Counted from the first letter of the stretch, positions 36,229 to 47,272 are shown. The stretch: 64,000 nucleotides of DNA from Mesorhizobium sangaii (GCF_014207355.1 NZ_JACHEF010000001.1:620001-684000); one strand, 5' to 3'. Numbers and translations: made by a program. Notes: a model not told the origin generated them from the letters alone.

Positions 36229-38451
36229 ATGATCCTGACACTGGCGTTGCTTGCGGGTCTTGTTCTTGCCTGGCTGCTGATCGGCGTGGTGGAGAAATTC
36301 CGCCTCGGCCTGCGTTTCACCCAGGCACTGCTCTATGTGCCGTTCAAGCTCGCCTACCGTGTCAGCGACGATCGCATCAGGATCGCCCGCAAGGCTCAGG
36401 CCCCCGTCATCTACGTCATCTCGCATCAATCGCGTTTCGAACCGGCGCTGATGCTGTCGCTGCTGCCGGACGACACGCTCCATATACTCGACGAGGTCTC
36501 GGCGCGGTCGCCATGGCTCGAACCGTGGCGCGAGCTTGGCCGCACCATCGCCTTCAACGCCGAACATCTCTTCGTCAGCCGCCGGCTGGTGCGCGTGCTG
36601 AAAGGCAAGGGACGGCTCGCCGTCTATCTGCCGGACGCGGTCGAGCCCGACATCAAGACGTTTCGGCTGTTTCGCGCCGTCACCCGCATCGCCATGCAGG
36701 CCGACGCCAAGATCGTGCCGATCTTCGTCGCCGGCGCGCGCGGTCTGCCGGTGTCGCTGACCCAGGCGGACAAGGCGCCGCGGCACTGGTTTCCGCAGCT
36801 GTCGATCAGCGTGCTGGAACCGATGACCGTCGCCGAACTGGCAGCGCGCAACCCGGACCAGGCCTCGAACACCAACGCGCTGTTCGACCGTGTCGCCGAG
36901 GCCCGGCTTTTCGGCGCCGACCTCGATCGTGGCCTGTTCCTGGCGATGCGCGACGCCGCTGCCCGTGTCGGCGCCTCGCACCCGATCATCGAGGACGTCA
37001 TCTCCGGCGCGCTGAGCTACCGCAAGATGTTCATCGGCGCCCGCGTCCTGGGCCGCCGGTTCGAGGCGGTGACGGCGCCGGGCGAAGCGGTCGGCCTGCT
37101 TCTGCCCAACGCCAATGGCGTGGTGCTGTCGTTTGTCGGCCTATTGTCTGGCGCCCGGGTGGCGGCAATGATCAACTACACCGCCGGCCCGGCCAGCGTC
37201 ACCGCCGCGGTGCGCACGGCGGTGATCCGCACGGTTGTCTCCTCCCGTGCCTTCATCGAGAAGGCCGACCTCGCCGATATCGTCGCGGCGGTCGAGAACG
37301 GCGGCGCCAAGCTGCTTTGGCTGGAGGATGTGCGGGAAAGCGTCACCGCGCTCGACAAGCTTGCCGCGGCCTTGCTGTGGCGCTGGCCGCTGCAGCAGCA
37401 GGATGCGGCCAAGCCTGCGGTGGTCCTGTTCACCTCGGGATCGGAAGGCACGCCCAAGGCAGTGGTGCTGTCGCACAAGAACCTGCTTGCCAACGCCATG
37501 CAGGCCGAGGCGCGCATCACCATCTCGCCCGCCGACATCCTGCTCAACGTGCTGCCGGTATTCCACTCCTTCGGCCTGACGGGCGGCACCATCCTGCCGC
37601 TGGTCACCGGGGTGAAACTGTTCCTCTACCCCTCGCCGCTGCACTACAAGATCATCCCCGAGATCGCGCGCAAGGTGAAACCGACCGTCATGTTCGGCAC
37701 CGACACGTTCCTCGCCAACTATGCGCGCACCGCCAAGGACGGCGACTTTTCCAGCCTGCGCTTCGTCGTCGCCGGCGCCGAGGCGGTGAAGCCGGAAACC
37801 CGCCGCGTCTATCGCGAACGCTTCCAGGCCGAGATCATCGAAGGTTTCGGGCTGACTGAAGCCGCACCCGTCGTTGCCGTCAACACCGCGATCCATGGCC
37901 GCGACGGCACGGTCGGCCGGCTGCTGCCGGCGATGCGCATGAAGCTGGAGCCGGTCGAAGGCATCTCCGACGCCGGCCAGTTGTGGCTCGACGGGCCGAA
38001 CCTGATGATGGGCTACATGACTGCCGATCGCCCCGGTGAGCTACAGCCGCTGACCGGCTGGCACGACACCGGCGACATCGTCGCCGTCGACCGCGAAGGC
38101 TTCATCACCATTCGCGGCCGCGCCAAGCGCTTCGCCAAGATCGCCGGCGAGATGGTGTCGCTGGGTGCTGTCGAGATGCTGGTGCAGTCGCTGTGGCCGG
38201 AAGACCGCCATGCGGCAGTGGCCGTGCCGGACAAGAGACGCGGCGAGCGCATCGTGCTGGTCACCACCGCCGACGATGCCAATCCCGACGAGTTGCGCAA
38301 GTTCGGCAAGCAGGCGGGCGCCGCAGAACTGATGGTGCCGAACGACATCATCAAGGTCGAGGAAATCCCGGTTCTGGGTTCCGGCAAGACCGACTATGTG
38401 TCGACCAGAAAGCTGGCGATCGACAGGCTGGGGCTCGGCGTCGCGGCCTGA
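36229..38451 (+). CDS. Acyltransferase-acyl-ACP synthetase fusion (Aas-like)
   Basis: A 740-residue protein with an N-terminal membrane helix, a PlsC-like acyltransferase domain (about 30-220) and an adenylate-forming domain (about 250-740). The AMP loop LFTSGSEGTPKAV is near residue 400, and GFGLTEAAPVVAVN and GWHDTGDIVAVD are further ligase motifs. E. coli Aas recycles lyso-phosphatidylethanolamine with acyl-ACP. The PlsC motifs are altered: HQSRFE replaces HxxxxD, and YLPDAVEPD replaces the FPEGTR block, so acyl transfer may differ or be lost. pssA and psd lie just downstream on the other strand. Confidence 0.85.
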   Translation: MILTLALLAGLVLAWLLIGVVEKFRLGLRFTQALLYVPFKLAYRVSDDRIRIARKAQAPVIYVISHQSRFEPALMLSLLPDDTLHILDEVSARSPWLEPWRELGRTIAFNAEHLFVSRRLVRVLKGKGRLAVYLPDAVEPDIKTFRLFRAVTRIAMQADAKIVPIFVAGARGLPVSLTQADKAPRHWFPQLSISVLEPMTVAELAARNPDQASNTNALFDRVAEARLFGADLDRGLFLAMRDAAARVGASHPIIEDVISGALSYRKMFIGARVLGRRFEAVTAPGEAVGLLLPNANGVVLSFVGLLSGARVAAMINYTAGPASVTAAVRTAVIRTVVSSRAFIEKADLADIVAAVENGGAKLLWLEDVRESVTALDKLAAALLWRWPLQQQDAAKPAVVLFTSGSEGTPKAVVLSHKNLLANAMQAEARITISPADILLNVLPVFHSFGLTGGTILPLVTGVKLFLYPSPLHYKIIPEIARKVKPTVMFGTDTFLANYARTAKDGDFSSLRFVVAGAEAVKPETRRVYRERFQAEIIEGFGLTEAAPVVAVNTAIHGRDGTVGRLLPAMRMKLEPVEGISDAGQLWLDGPNLMMGYMTADRPGELQPLTGWHDTGDIVAVDREGFITIRGRAKRFAKIAGEMVSLGAVEMLVQSLWPEDRHAAVAVPDKRRGERIVLVTTADDANPDELRKFGKQAGAAELMVPNDIIKVEEIPVLGSGKTDYVSTRKLAIDRLGLGVAA

Positions 38452-38459
38452 AGAAAATC

Positions 38460-38512
38460 TTCGTCATCCCAGGGCAGACGCGGAAGCGGCGCGCAGACCC
38501 CAGAATGACGAA
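38460..38512. repeat. Imperfect palindromic repeat after the Aas-like gene
   Basis: TTCGTCAT (38460-38467) and ATGACGAA (38505-38512) are exact ends, with partial pairing inside (CCAGGG/CCCCAG). It fills the gap between converging genes; the CGTCATCC...ATGACG pattern recurs widely in rhizobial intergenic DNA as I know it. Confidence 0.55.
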
Positions 38513-38535
38513 TGCGGAGCGGGCTTCGAGAAACC

Positions 38536-39354
38536 CTACCCGATGTCCGAAGGCGGCACTTTCTCGCCCTCCTGCCTGGCGCGCTTCGAATAGGCGCGCA
38601 CGCTGAACGGCAGGAAGAGCAGATAACCGGCGACCGAGGCGGTCAGCGTGTACCAGGGATAGGTCATCAGCAGCAGCACGTAGAGCACGACGCCAAGGAT
38701 GATCGGCAGCACCTTGTCGCCTGGTACTCTCAGGCTCTTGCCGGAATAGACCGGCAGCCGGCTGACCAGCAGGAAGGCGACCAGGATGGTGAAGCCGGTG
38801 GCGACGAAGGCAGCCGGGCGACTGGGCTCCAGACCTGTGCGCAGGAAATAGAGATAGAGCGGCAGCATCACCAGCACGGCGCCCGCCGGCGCCGGCACGC
38901 CGACGAAATATTCGGACTGCCATACGGGGCGCTCGGCCTTCTCGTCGTCGAGCACGTTGAAGCGGGCAAGCCTGAGCCCGCAGGCGATGGCGAACAGAAG
39001 TGCGGCGATCCAGCCCGGCGATCCGGCGCGGTCGAGCAGGAAGGCATAGAGCACCAGGGCGGGCGCAACACCGAAGTTGACGATGTCGGCCAGCGAATCC
39101 ATCTGCGCGCCGAATTTGGAGGTCGCCTTCAGCATCCGCGCCAGCCGCCCGTCAATGCCGTCCAGGAAAGCCGCGAGCAGCACCATCACCACTGCCGGTT
39201 CGAAGCGGCCCTCAAAGCCGAAACGGATGCCTGACAGGCCGGCACAGATGGCCAGCACCGTGACGAGGTTGGGCAGCACCATGCGCATCGGGATCTCGCG
39301 GATGCGCGGGCCGCCGCTGGCATGGGCTTCGAACTTTTTGTATTGCGTGCCCAC
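38536..39354 (-). CDS. pssA: CDP-diacylglycerol--serine O-phosphatidyltransferase
   Basis: Makes phosphatidylserine from CDP-diacylglycerol and serine. The CDP-alcohol phosphatidyltransferase motif D-G-x2-A-R-x8-G-x3-D-x3-D is seen as DGRLARMLKATSKFGAQMDS plus LAD. The 272-residue multi-pass protein is the subtype II form of rhizobia. The start is GTG at 39354, three bases after the psd stop, so the pair is an operon (psd then pssA). Confidence 0.93.
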   Translation of the reverse strand: MGTQYKKFEAHASGGPRIREIPMRMVLPNLVTVLAICAGLSGIRFGFEGRFEPAVVMVLLAAFLDGIDGRLARMLKATSKFGAQMDSLADIVNFGVAPALVLYAFLLDRAGSPGWIAALLFAIACGLRLARFNVLDDEKAERPVWQSEYFVGVPAPAGAVLVMLPLYLYFLRTGLEPSRPAAFVATGFTILVAFLLVSRLPVYSGKSLRVPGDKVLPIILGVVLYVLLLMTYPWYTLTASVAGYLLFLPFSVRAYSKRARQEGEKVPPSDIG

Positions 39355-39357
39355 CGG

Positions 39358-40056
39358 TCAGGAAATCCGCACGAGGGGGGTGCCGGCGACACCGCCGAAT
39401 TCGGCCAGCACGGTTTCGCCACCGACCGCGGTCTGGCCGACGGCAACGCGCGGCGTGGCGGCGAGCGGCAGGAATACGTCGACACGGGAGCCGAAGCGGA
39501 TCAGGCCGAAACGCTCGCCGATGGCGATCGAGCCGCCGGCCTCGGCCCAGCAGACGATGCGGCGCGCCACCAGGCCGGCGATCTGGACAGCCGCGACCGT
39601 GCCGTTGGGGCTGTCGATGACCAGGCCGTTGCGCTCGTTCTCGGTGCTCGCCTTGTCGAGTTCCGCATTGAGGAATTTGCCCGGCCGGTGCTCGATCTTG
39701 GATATGCGGCCACGCACCGGGGCGCGGTTTACATGGCAGGAAAACACGTTCATGAACACCGAGATGCGGGTCATCTCGATATTGCCGAGGCCAAGTTCGC
39801 GCGGCGGCACGGCTGGTCCGACCGCCGAGATGATGCCGTCGGCGGGGCTCACCACCAGGCGGTCGTCGACCGGCGTGACGCGCTCGGGATCGCGGAAGAA
39901 ATAAACGCACCAGGCGGTGAGGATAAGGCCGACCCAGAACAGGATCGACGAGAAATAGCCGAGGAAAAGCGTCGCCGCGCCGAAGGCCGCGATGAAGGGA
40001 TAGCCTTCGCGATGGATCGGTACGAACGCGTTCTTGACCGTATCGACAAGGCTCAT
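39358..40056 (-). CDS. psd: Phosphatidylserine decarboxylase proenzyme
   Basis: Decarboxylates phosphatidylserine to phosphatidylethanolamine. The proenzyme cuts itself at the Gly-Ser of [14 protein letters not shown] (about residue 185), making the pyruvoyl group. The 232-residue length fits the short alphaproteobacterial type. It is first of the psd-pssA pair; together they supply phosphatidylethanolamine, needed for normal rhizobial membranes. Confidence 0.94.
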   Translation of the reverse strand: MSLVDTVKNAFVPIHREGYPFIAAFGAATLFLGYFSSILFWVGLILTAWCVYFFRDPERVTPVDDRLVVSPADGIISAVGPAVPPRELGLGNIEMTRISVFMNVFSCHVNRAPVRGRISKIEHRPGKFLNAELDKASTENERNGLVIDSPNGTVAAVQIAGLVARRIVCWAEAGGSIAIGERFGLIRFGSRVDVFLPLAATPRVAVGQTAVGGETVLAEFGGVAGTPLVRIS

Positions 40057-40282
40057 CGGGCTGGGGCAGGCTCCGTTTCAAGTCCGGCCTCAATAGCCGA
40101 AAGCCCAATTCATCGCAACGCAACAATCGGCAAGGCCGTATTGGCCGCAATTGGGAGCCGTGCGAACTGAAAATTGTTGCGCGGTGCCTGTCGGCAACCC
40201 GCCCGCTCGCCCGTCCTTGGTGAAGACAGCGCTTCATCACGCCCGCGAGGGCCGACGACGCGTGCAACGGAGGCTCCCGATC

Positions 40283-41146
40283 ATGCAGGCATCATCTGGC
40301 AACAAAGCTCGTGTCGTGACGGAAGGCCTCGCCTTCGGGGAATCGCCGCGCTGGCATGACGGACGCCTGTGGCTCTGCAACTGGGGTACCGGCGAGATCA
40401 TCGCCGTCGACGACCACGGCAACCGCGAGATCGTCCTCACCGTGCCGGCTGTACTGCCCTACTCCATAGACTGGCTGCCTGACGGTCGCCTGCTCGTCGT
40501 CTCCGGTCGCGAGGGGTTGCTGCTCAGGCAGGAAGCCGATGGCTCGCTCGTCACGCATGCCGATTTGCGAGGTCTGTCGAAAAGCCCGTGGAACGAGATC
40601 GTCGTCGACGGGCGCGGCAACATCTATGTCAATGGCGGCGGCCCGGCGCCGGCTCCCGGCCAGCAATTCGGCCCAGGTACCGTCGTGCTGGTCACGCCGG
40701 ACGGCGCGGTCCGGCAAGTGGCGGAAAATATCGCCTTTGCCAACGGCATGGCGGTGACGCCGGACAACAGGACGCTGATCGTCGCCGAATCGCACGCCAA
40801 CCGGCTGACCGCGTTCGACATCGCCGCGGACGGCAGTCTCGCCAACCGCCGCGTCTGGGCCGACCTCGATGGTTTTCCCGACGGCATCTGCCTCGATTCG
40901 GAAGGGGCGGCCTGGTACGCGGACGTCCCCAACAAGCACTGCGTGCGGGTGGTCGAAGGCGGCGAGGTGCTGCAGACCGTCAATGCCGATCGCGGCTGCT
41001 TTGCCTGCATGCTGGGCGGCGCGGACAGGAAAACACTGTTCATCGCCGCCGCCGAATGGCGCGGCTTCGAGCATATGACCGGGGATGCCCGCACCGGCCA
41101 GGTGCTCAGCGTTGAAGCGCCGGCACCTGGCGTCGGCTGGCCGTAG
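40283..41146 (+). CDS. SMP-30/gluconolactonase/LRE family protein
   Basis: A 287-residue beta-propeller lactonase-like enzyme. Family features are LAFGESPRWHDGRLWLCNWG near the N-terminus (the Glu is a metal ligand), NEIVVDGRGNIYVN, ANGMAVTPDNRTLIVAESHANRL and DGICLDSEGAAWYAD (Asp ligand). ATG 40283 is supported by CGGAGG ten bases upstream. Sugar lactone is the likely substrate class; the exact one is unknown. Confidence 0.87.
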   Translation: MQASSGNKARVVTEGLAFGESPRWHDGRLWLCNWGTGEIIAVDDHGNREIVLTVPAVLPYSIDWLPDGRLLVVSGREGLLLRQEADGSLVTHADLRGLSKSPWNEIVVDGRGNIYVNGGGPAPAPGQQFGPGTVVLVTPDGAVRQVAENIAFANGMAVTPDNRTLIVAESHANRLTAFDIAADGSLANRRVWADLDGFPDGICLDSEGAAWYADVPNKHCVRVVEGGEVLQTVNADRGCFACMLGGADRKTLFIAAAEWRGFEHMTGDARTGQVLSVEAPAPGVGWP

Positions 41147-41151
41147 GAGCG

Positions 41152-41499
41152 TTAGACCCCGGGAATCCGCTGATAGTTGGCGATGTCAGCCCGCACGCCG
41201 AGCCGGGCGATCGTCTCCTGCGGATTGAAACCGGCACGCGCATGCTCGGCCTTGACGATCGGTACGACCCGGTCGACAGCCGCCTGGCTTTCCCATTCGA
41301 CGATCGTGACGAGGTTGAATTCGCCCGGGCCCGAGAATTGCTCGAGCAGGAAATCCTGCACGAAGCCATCCTGCCGGCGCAGCACCTCATGCGTTGCCCT
41401 GACCTTGGAGAGTATCTCTTCGCGGGCGGCGGCAGGGACGACGAACTTGTCCACCCTGAACACGCTGCCGCCATCAGCACTCTGATTTATCTTGCTCAT
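41152..41499 (-). CDS. Antibiotic biosynthesis monooxygenase (ABM) domain protein
   Basis: A 115-residue single-domain protein with the ferredoxin-like ABM pattern: FRVDKFVVPAAAREEIL, FVQDFLLEQF and NLVTIVEWESQAAVDR. Such proteins include heme-degrading and quinone monooxygenases, but many have no known activity. It converges on the SMP-30 gene with a five-base gap. A palindromic repeat lies just upstream and may carry or disturb its promoter. Confidence 0.75.
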   Translation of the reverse strand: MSKINQSADGGSVFRVDKFVVPAAAREEILSKVRATHEVLRRQDGFVQDFLLEQFSGPGEFNLVTIVEWESQAAVDRVVPIVKAEHARAGFNPQETIARLGVRADIANYQRIPGV

Positions 41500-41590
41500 T
41501 TTCGATTGTTCCGTTCCTGGATCTTGGTGTTTGCGGGCTCCAAGAACGGCCTACAATCTCAACTAAAGTTGAGGTCAAGCGATTTTTTTC

Positions 41591-41756
41591 CCTTCTCCCC
41601 TTGTGGGAGAAGGTGGATCGGCGCGCAGCGCCGAGACGGTTGAGGGGTGTTGGAAGAAACGAGGCATCGGAGATTGAGCGAAGGTACGACCAAGCTGGAA
41701 CACCCCTCATCCGGCCGAGCTTTCGCTCGGCCACCTTCTCCCACAAGGGGAGAAGG
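41591..41756. mobile_element. MITE-like nested palindromic element, about 166 bp
   Basis: The two ends are identical in inverse orientation for 26 bases: CCTTCTCCCCTTGTGGGAGA then AGGTGG on the left, its complement on the right (41731-41756). Each arm also forms its own hairpin (GGCGC/GCGCC left; CCGAGC/GCTCGG right), and TGAGGGGTGTT recurs inversely. A unique core of about 45 bases lies between. No coding capacity, hence non-autonomous. Similar elements are abundant in Mesorhizobium genomes. Confidence 0.75.
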
Positions 41757-41766
41757 AGAGCTGCCG

Positions 41767-43647
<1,881 letters not shown>

Positions 43648-43669
43648 TTTTAGTGCCTTCTTCTTATTT

Positions 43670-44017
43670 TCAGCGGCCGGAGCAGCAGGAATTGACGAGC
43701 GCGGCGACCGAAGCGGAAACATCGGCGAGCGCGGCGTGGTCGACCGCATAGCGCGAGCGCTGGCGATCAGGCTCGAAGCGGACCAACCCGGCCTCGACCA
43801 GTATCTTCAGGTGTTGTGACACGGTGGACTGCGCCAGATCGAAACGATCGACGACTTCACGGCAGCAACAGGAGTTGCTGGCTGACAGGTGCTTTATGAT
43901 TTCGATGCGTGCCGGATGCGAAAGAGCGGCAAGGCGGGCTGCGACAACGCGGCTGTCCGGGTCGCAGTTGCGCGGCGCGGGGCGGCATCCGTCTGTTTCG
44001 AAGGGGGATTCGGTCAT
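43670..44017 (-). CDS. ArsR-family regulator with cysteine clusters
   Basis: A 115-residue winged-helix repressor. The recognition helix region is FDLAQSTVSQHLKILVEAGLV. Seven cysteines stand out: 11, 18, 50-52 (SCCCREVV, just before the recognition helix, where ArsR sensors hold metal) and 111-112 at the C-terminus. This pattern suggests sensing of a thiophilic metal or of persulfide/oxidant. Twenty-two bases before the Atm1-type exporter on the same strand, so it probably controls that gene. Confidence 0.88.
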   Translation of the reverse strand: MTESPFETDGCRPAPRNCDPDSRVVAARLAALSHPARIEIIKHLSASNSCCCREVVDRFDLAQSTVSQHLKILVEAGLVRFEPDRQRSRYAVDHAALADVSASVAALVNSCCSGR

Positions 44018-44080
44018 CGTCTATCGGCGATAAACGATGACCACCCGTGAGGCAAGCTAACCCGATGGGTAGAACTGCCA

Positions 44081-44102
44081 ATCTCCCCCACAGGGGGGAG
44101 AT
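44081..44102. repeat. Short CTCCCCC hairpin between arsR and the LysM gene
   Basis: ATCTCCCCC, ACA, then GGGGGGAGAT. It is the inner hairpin of the same repeat family as 57360-57512. It follows the LysM gene in neither sense clearly and may act as a weak terminator. Confidence 0.5.
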
Positions 44103-44124
44103 CACGCGCTCAGTCGCTGGCTGA

Positions 44125-45597
44125 CTACTTGGTCTTGGGCGGAGCCGTCGTCGCCTGCTCGCCCATTGCCTTGAGATCAGCGGCTTCGCCTTCCTTCGAC
44201 TTTTCCGGGACCTTGAACACCTGCCCCGGCCAGATGCGGTCGGGATCGCTGATCTGATCCTGGTTGGCGAGGTAGATGGTCGAGTAGCGCACGCCATGAC
44301 CGTAGACGCGCCGCGAAATCCGCCACAGCGTATCGTTGCGGCGGATGATGACGGCACTGCCGGCATGCTCGAGCTTGGGCGCCACCGTCTCGGGCACACC
44401 GCCTGGCGGCGTTGCCGCAGCCACTACTCCCGGAGCGTCGGTGGCGGGAGCGGGCGTCGTGGCCGGTGCCGTCCCGGCCGGAGCCTGGGTGGCCGGTGCA
44501 GCAGGAGCCGATGCGGATTCCGCCGGAGCGGCCCCGGCGACGGCGGGCGCGGCCGGCTTTGCTTCGGCGGGCGCCACGGCGGCGACAGAATCACCCGGCT
44601 CGCGCTCGAACGGTACGGCTGCGCGGGTCACAACGGTCACTCCATCGGCATCGAGGCCGTCGACATGGATGGTGTAGCTGCCAACCGGAATGTCGCGCGT
44701 CGCCTCGACCAGGAAATGACCATCGCGCGACGTCTGCGCGTCGCCGAGCAGGATGTCATTGGCATAGGCGCGCACCTTGCGGCCGGCATCGGCGAGACCG
44801 GCGACAAAGATCTTCTTGCCGTCGATCTCGACCGCTTCGACGACGATCTTGGGTTCGGCCACCGATGCGGCGGGCGGCGTGGCCGGTGCCGCCGGAGCGG
44901 GTGCTGCCGCGACCACGGCTGGCGCTGGAGCCGCCGGGGCGGCGGCCTGGTCGCCGGCGGCCGGTGCGGCCGGCTTTGTCTCGGGCGCCGGAACGGTGAG
45001 CAGTTCGGCCGGCTTGCCCGGCTCCTCGACCATCGCCAGCACCTGGCCTGCCGCATCCTTGGGAACCGAGACGACGGCGGTTTGCGCCGAGGCGGTCACG
45101 ACATCGCCGGTGGTGGCGCGCAATGCGATTGTATAGTCGCCGGGTTTCAGCGGATCGTCGAGCACGATGACAAAGGCGCCATCGGGGCCGGCGACCGTCG
45201 AGCCGAGCACGGTGGTGCCGTTGAGGATCTCGACCTTGGAATTGGGCGCCGCATTGCCGGCAATGACGATCGAGCCATTGCCCTCGACGCGCACCACATC
45301 GAAGGACGGCACGATCGGACCGGCTGTAGCGGGCGCCGCCGCATCCGTTGCGGGCGCGGCCGGGGCCGTCGCCTGAGGCGCCGCGGCGGGAGCGGCCGGA
45401 ACCGCCGCTGGCGGCAGCCGCGCTTCCGTGCCGGGATCGGCTGGTTTCGGCGTCGCGGGAGGGGTCAGTGCTGCCACTTCCGCCGGCGGCGTGCGATTGA
45501 GATATGGGTCGAGTGCGCCTGATATGTAGGCGGTTCCTGCGGCCGCAACGGTCCCACCCGCTGCGAACAGGAACGCCTTCAGTGGATTAATCGCCAT
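44125..45597 (-). CDS. Membrane-anchored Ala/Pro-rich protein with C-terminal LysM domain
   Basis: A 490-residue protein with an N-terminal membrane anchor (LFAAGGTVAAAGTAYISGA). It then alternates Ala/Pro-rich linkers with small beta domains (VRVEGNGSIVIAGNAAPNSK, KIVVEAVEIDGKKIFVAGLA), each containing a GDYTIALRA or GSYTIHVDGL strand as in bacterial Ig-like folds. A LysM domain closes the protein (NDTLWRISRRVYGHGVRYST, QISDPDRIWPGQVFKVP). It should bind peptidoglycan in the periplasm. Its partner or role is unknown. Confidence 0.85.
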   Translation of the reverse strand: MAINPLKAFLFAAGGTVAAAGTAYISGALDPYLNRTPPAEVAALTPPATPKPADPGTEARLPPAAVPAAPAAAPQATAPAAPATDAAAPATAGPIVPSFDVVRVEGNGSIVIAGNAAPNSKVEILNGTTVLGSTVAGPDGAFVIVLDDPLKPGDYTIALRATTGDVVTASAQTAVVSVPKDAAGQVLAMVEEPGKPAELLTVPAPETKPAAPAAGDQAAAPAAPAPAVVAAAPAPAAPATPPAASVAEPKIVVEAVEIDGKKIFVAGLADAGRKVRAYANDILLGDAQTSRDGHFLVEATRDIPVGSYTIHVDGLDADGVTVVTRAAVPFEREPGDSVAAVAPAEAKPAAPAVAGAAPAESASAPAAPATQAPAGTAPATTPAPATDAPGVVAAATPPGGVPETVAPKLEHAGSAVIIRRNDTLWRISRRVYGHGVRYSTIYLANQDQISDPDRIWPGQVFKVPEKSKEGEAADLKAMGEQATTAPPKTK

Positions 45598-45711
45598 ATT
45601 TCCCTACCCCTTAGCCACCTAATGCCGGTCTAGCCTGTTTTGCCAAGGCCGACAAGAAAAAGCCCGCCCCGGGCTTGACCCCGCTTTCAGACCCAATCAC
45701 CAATCATCAGT

Positions 45712-46323
45712 ATGAACACGATTCGATCCGTCTGCGTCTATTGCGGCTCGTCTCCGGGCCGCGATGAAACCTATGCCAAGGCCGGTCACCTGCTTGGGCG
45801 CTCGATTGCGCGCTCCGGCCTCAGGCTGATTTACGGCGGCGGCACCAAAGGCATAATGGGCGCCGTCGCCGAGGGCGCCTTGCGTGCCGGCGGCAAGGTG
45901 ACGGGCATCATTCCGCGCTTCCTGATCAACAAGGAGGCGACCGAAACCGCGCTTGACCGGCTCGACGAACTCGTAATCACCGACAACATGCATGAGCGCA
46001 AACACAGGATGTTCGAAAAATCCGACGCCTTTGTGGCGCTGCCAGGCGGCATCGGCACGGTCGAGGAGATCGTCGAGGTCATGACCTGGGGGCAACTCGG
46101 CCATCACCGCAAGCCGATCGTCTTCGGCAATATCGGCGGATTCTGGGATCCGATGCTGGCGCTGCTCGACCACATGGCCGCCGAGGGCTTCATCCATACC
46201 GCGCAACGTGTCAAGCCGCTGGTGGTCAACGACCCCGAGGCAATCGTCGCCGCCATCATGGTGGCAGGCTCCTCGGTCGACGCCCCGACCGAGGGCATGC
46301 AGTCGGTGATCGACAAAATGTAG
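45712..46323 (+). CDS. LOG family protein (TIGR00730; cytokinin riboside 5'-monophosphate phosphoribohydrolase-like)
   Basis: A 203-residue Rossmann-fold protein. The motif PGGIGTVEEIVEVMTWGQLG (PGGxGTxxE) and the N-terminal VCVYCGSSPGRDETYAKAG are diagnostic. LOG proteins hydrolyse nucleoside 5'-monophosphates, releasing adenine or a cytokinin base. In a plant-associated bacterium a cytokinin role is possible but most bacterial members are housekeeping nucleotide hydrolases. Confidence 0.9.
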   Translation: MNTIRSVCVYCGSSPGRDETYAKAGHLLGRSIARSGLRLIYGGGTKGIMGAVAEGALRAGGKVTGIIPRFLINKEATETALDRLDELVITDNMHERKHRMFEKSDAFVALPGGIGTVEEIVEVMTWGQLGHHRKPIVFGNIGGFWDPMLALLDHMAAEGFIHTAQRVKPLVVNDPEAIVAAIMVAGSSVDAPTEGMQSVIDKM

Positions 46324-46341
46324 GAGGAGGAGGCCAGTAGC

Positions 46342-46383
46342 CCTACTGTCTCATTGTCCTACTGTCTCACTGTCCTACTGCCC
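46342..46383. repeat. Tandem 16-bp repeat at the LysR 3' end
   Basis: CCTACTGTCTCATTGT, CCTACTGTCTCACTGT, then a partial third unit. The array spans the stop codon of the LysR gene, so its last codons come from the repeat. Probable variable-number locus. Confidence 0.75.
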
Positions 46384-47272
46384 TACCCTCTTCCTCCGCT
46401 GCCTCCCGCAGGCCGGCGATCACCGTGCGACGGTCGTGACGCCGCCAGGCAAGATGGATGGAAACGGTGCGCTCGAACCATGGCAGGTCGCGAAACACGA
46501 TCCGTGACGGTGCGGCGGTACGCAGGCTGGCCTGCACCGTGGCCAGGCCAAGACCGGCGCTGACCAGACCGAGCGAGGTCAACGGATCGGCCGTCTCATA
46601 AGCGATGTCGGGGTGAAAGCCGGCCTTGGCGCAAGCAGCCAGGAACTGGCCCCGGTTGGTGTCGACAGGTTGGCGCACGACGGTGATCCAGGTGCGGCCG
46701 TCTAGGTGGCGCGGCCTGATGTCCGACAACCCTACAAGCGGGTCATCTTCGGGGATCGCCAGCACCAGCGGTTCATGGCGCAGCGCGATGGTGGCGATGT
46801 CCGCGTCATCTTCAGCCGGCGGCGAATAGACGAAACCCAGGTCGAGCGAGCGCTGCCGCAGTCCCTCCAGTTGCGCCGCCGACCGCAGGCTTCGTAGCTG
46901 AAGGTGAAAATCCGGCCGTTCGCGACGGAACTGACGCAGCATCCCGGCGACAAGCCCGGCATGCACGGCGCCTTCGACATAGCCGATGGCGAGACGGCCG
47001 ACGGCGCCGCTGGCCAGGTTGCGGCCGAACTCCTCCAATCGTCGCGCGTTGGACAGCAGCGAGCGGGCCTCGGTGAGGAAGGCGCGGCCCTCGGCGTTGA
47101 GATGGACCCGTTGCCTGGCTCTTTCAAAAAGGGGTACGCCAAGCTGCTCCTCGAGCTGCATGATCTGCCGGCTGAGCGGCGATTGCGAAATATGCAGCAT
47201 CCCGGCGGCGCGGCCGACATTGCCGGTTTCGGCGACCGTGACGAAATAGCGGAGCTGGCGCAGGTCGAACAT
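46367..47272 (-). CDS. LysR family transcriptional regulator
   Basis: A 301-residue regulator with the helix-turn-helix [20 protein letters not shown]... and [17 protein letters not shown], then a ligand-binding domain. ATG 47272 gives the standard LysR N-terminus; six more codons are possible upstream. It diverges from the small isomerase-like gene at 47384, 111 bases away, which is its probable target because LysR regulators usually control the divergent neighbour. Confidence 0.9.
   Translation of the reverse strand: MFDLRQLRYFVTVAETGNVGRAAGMLHISQSPLSRQIMQLEEQLGVPLFERARQRVHLNAEGRAFLTEARSLLSNARRLEEFGRNLASGAVGRLAIGYVEGAVHAGLVAGMLRQFRRERPDFHLQLRSLRSAAQLEGLRQRSLDLGFVYSPPAEDDADIATIALRHEPLVLAIPEDDPLVGLSDIRPRHLDGRTWITVVRQPVDTNRGQFLAACAKAGFHPDIAYETADPLTSLGLVSAGLGLATVQASLRTAAPSRIVFRDLPWFERTVSIHLAWRRHDRRTVIAGLREAAEEEGRAVGQ

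Noticed and set aside
36144..37859. 571-codon frame overlapping the Aas-like gene
   Set aside because: Arg/Pro-rich shadow of the true frame, which has clear ligase motifs.
44296..45522. 408-codon frame opposite the LysM gene
   Set aside because: Gly/Arg-rich complement of Ala/Pro-rich coding sequence.
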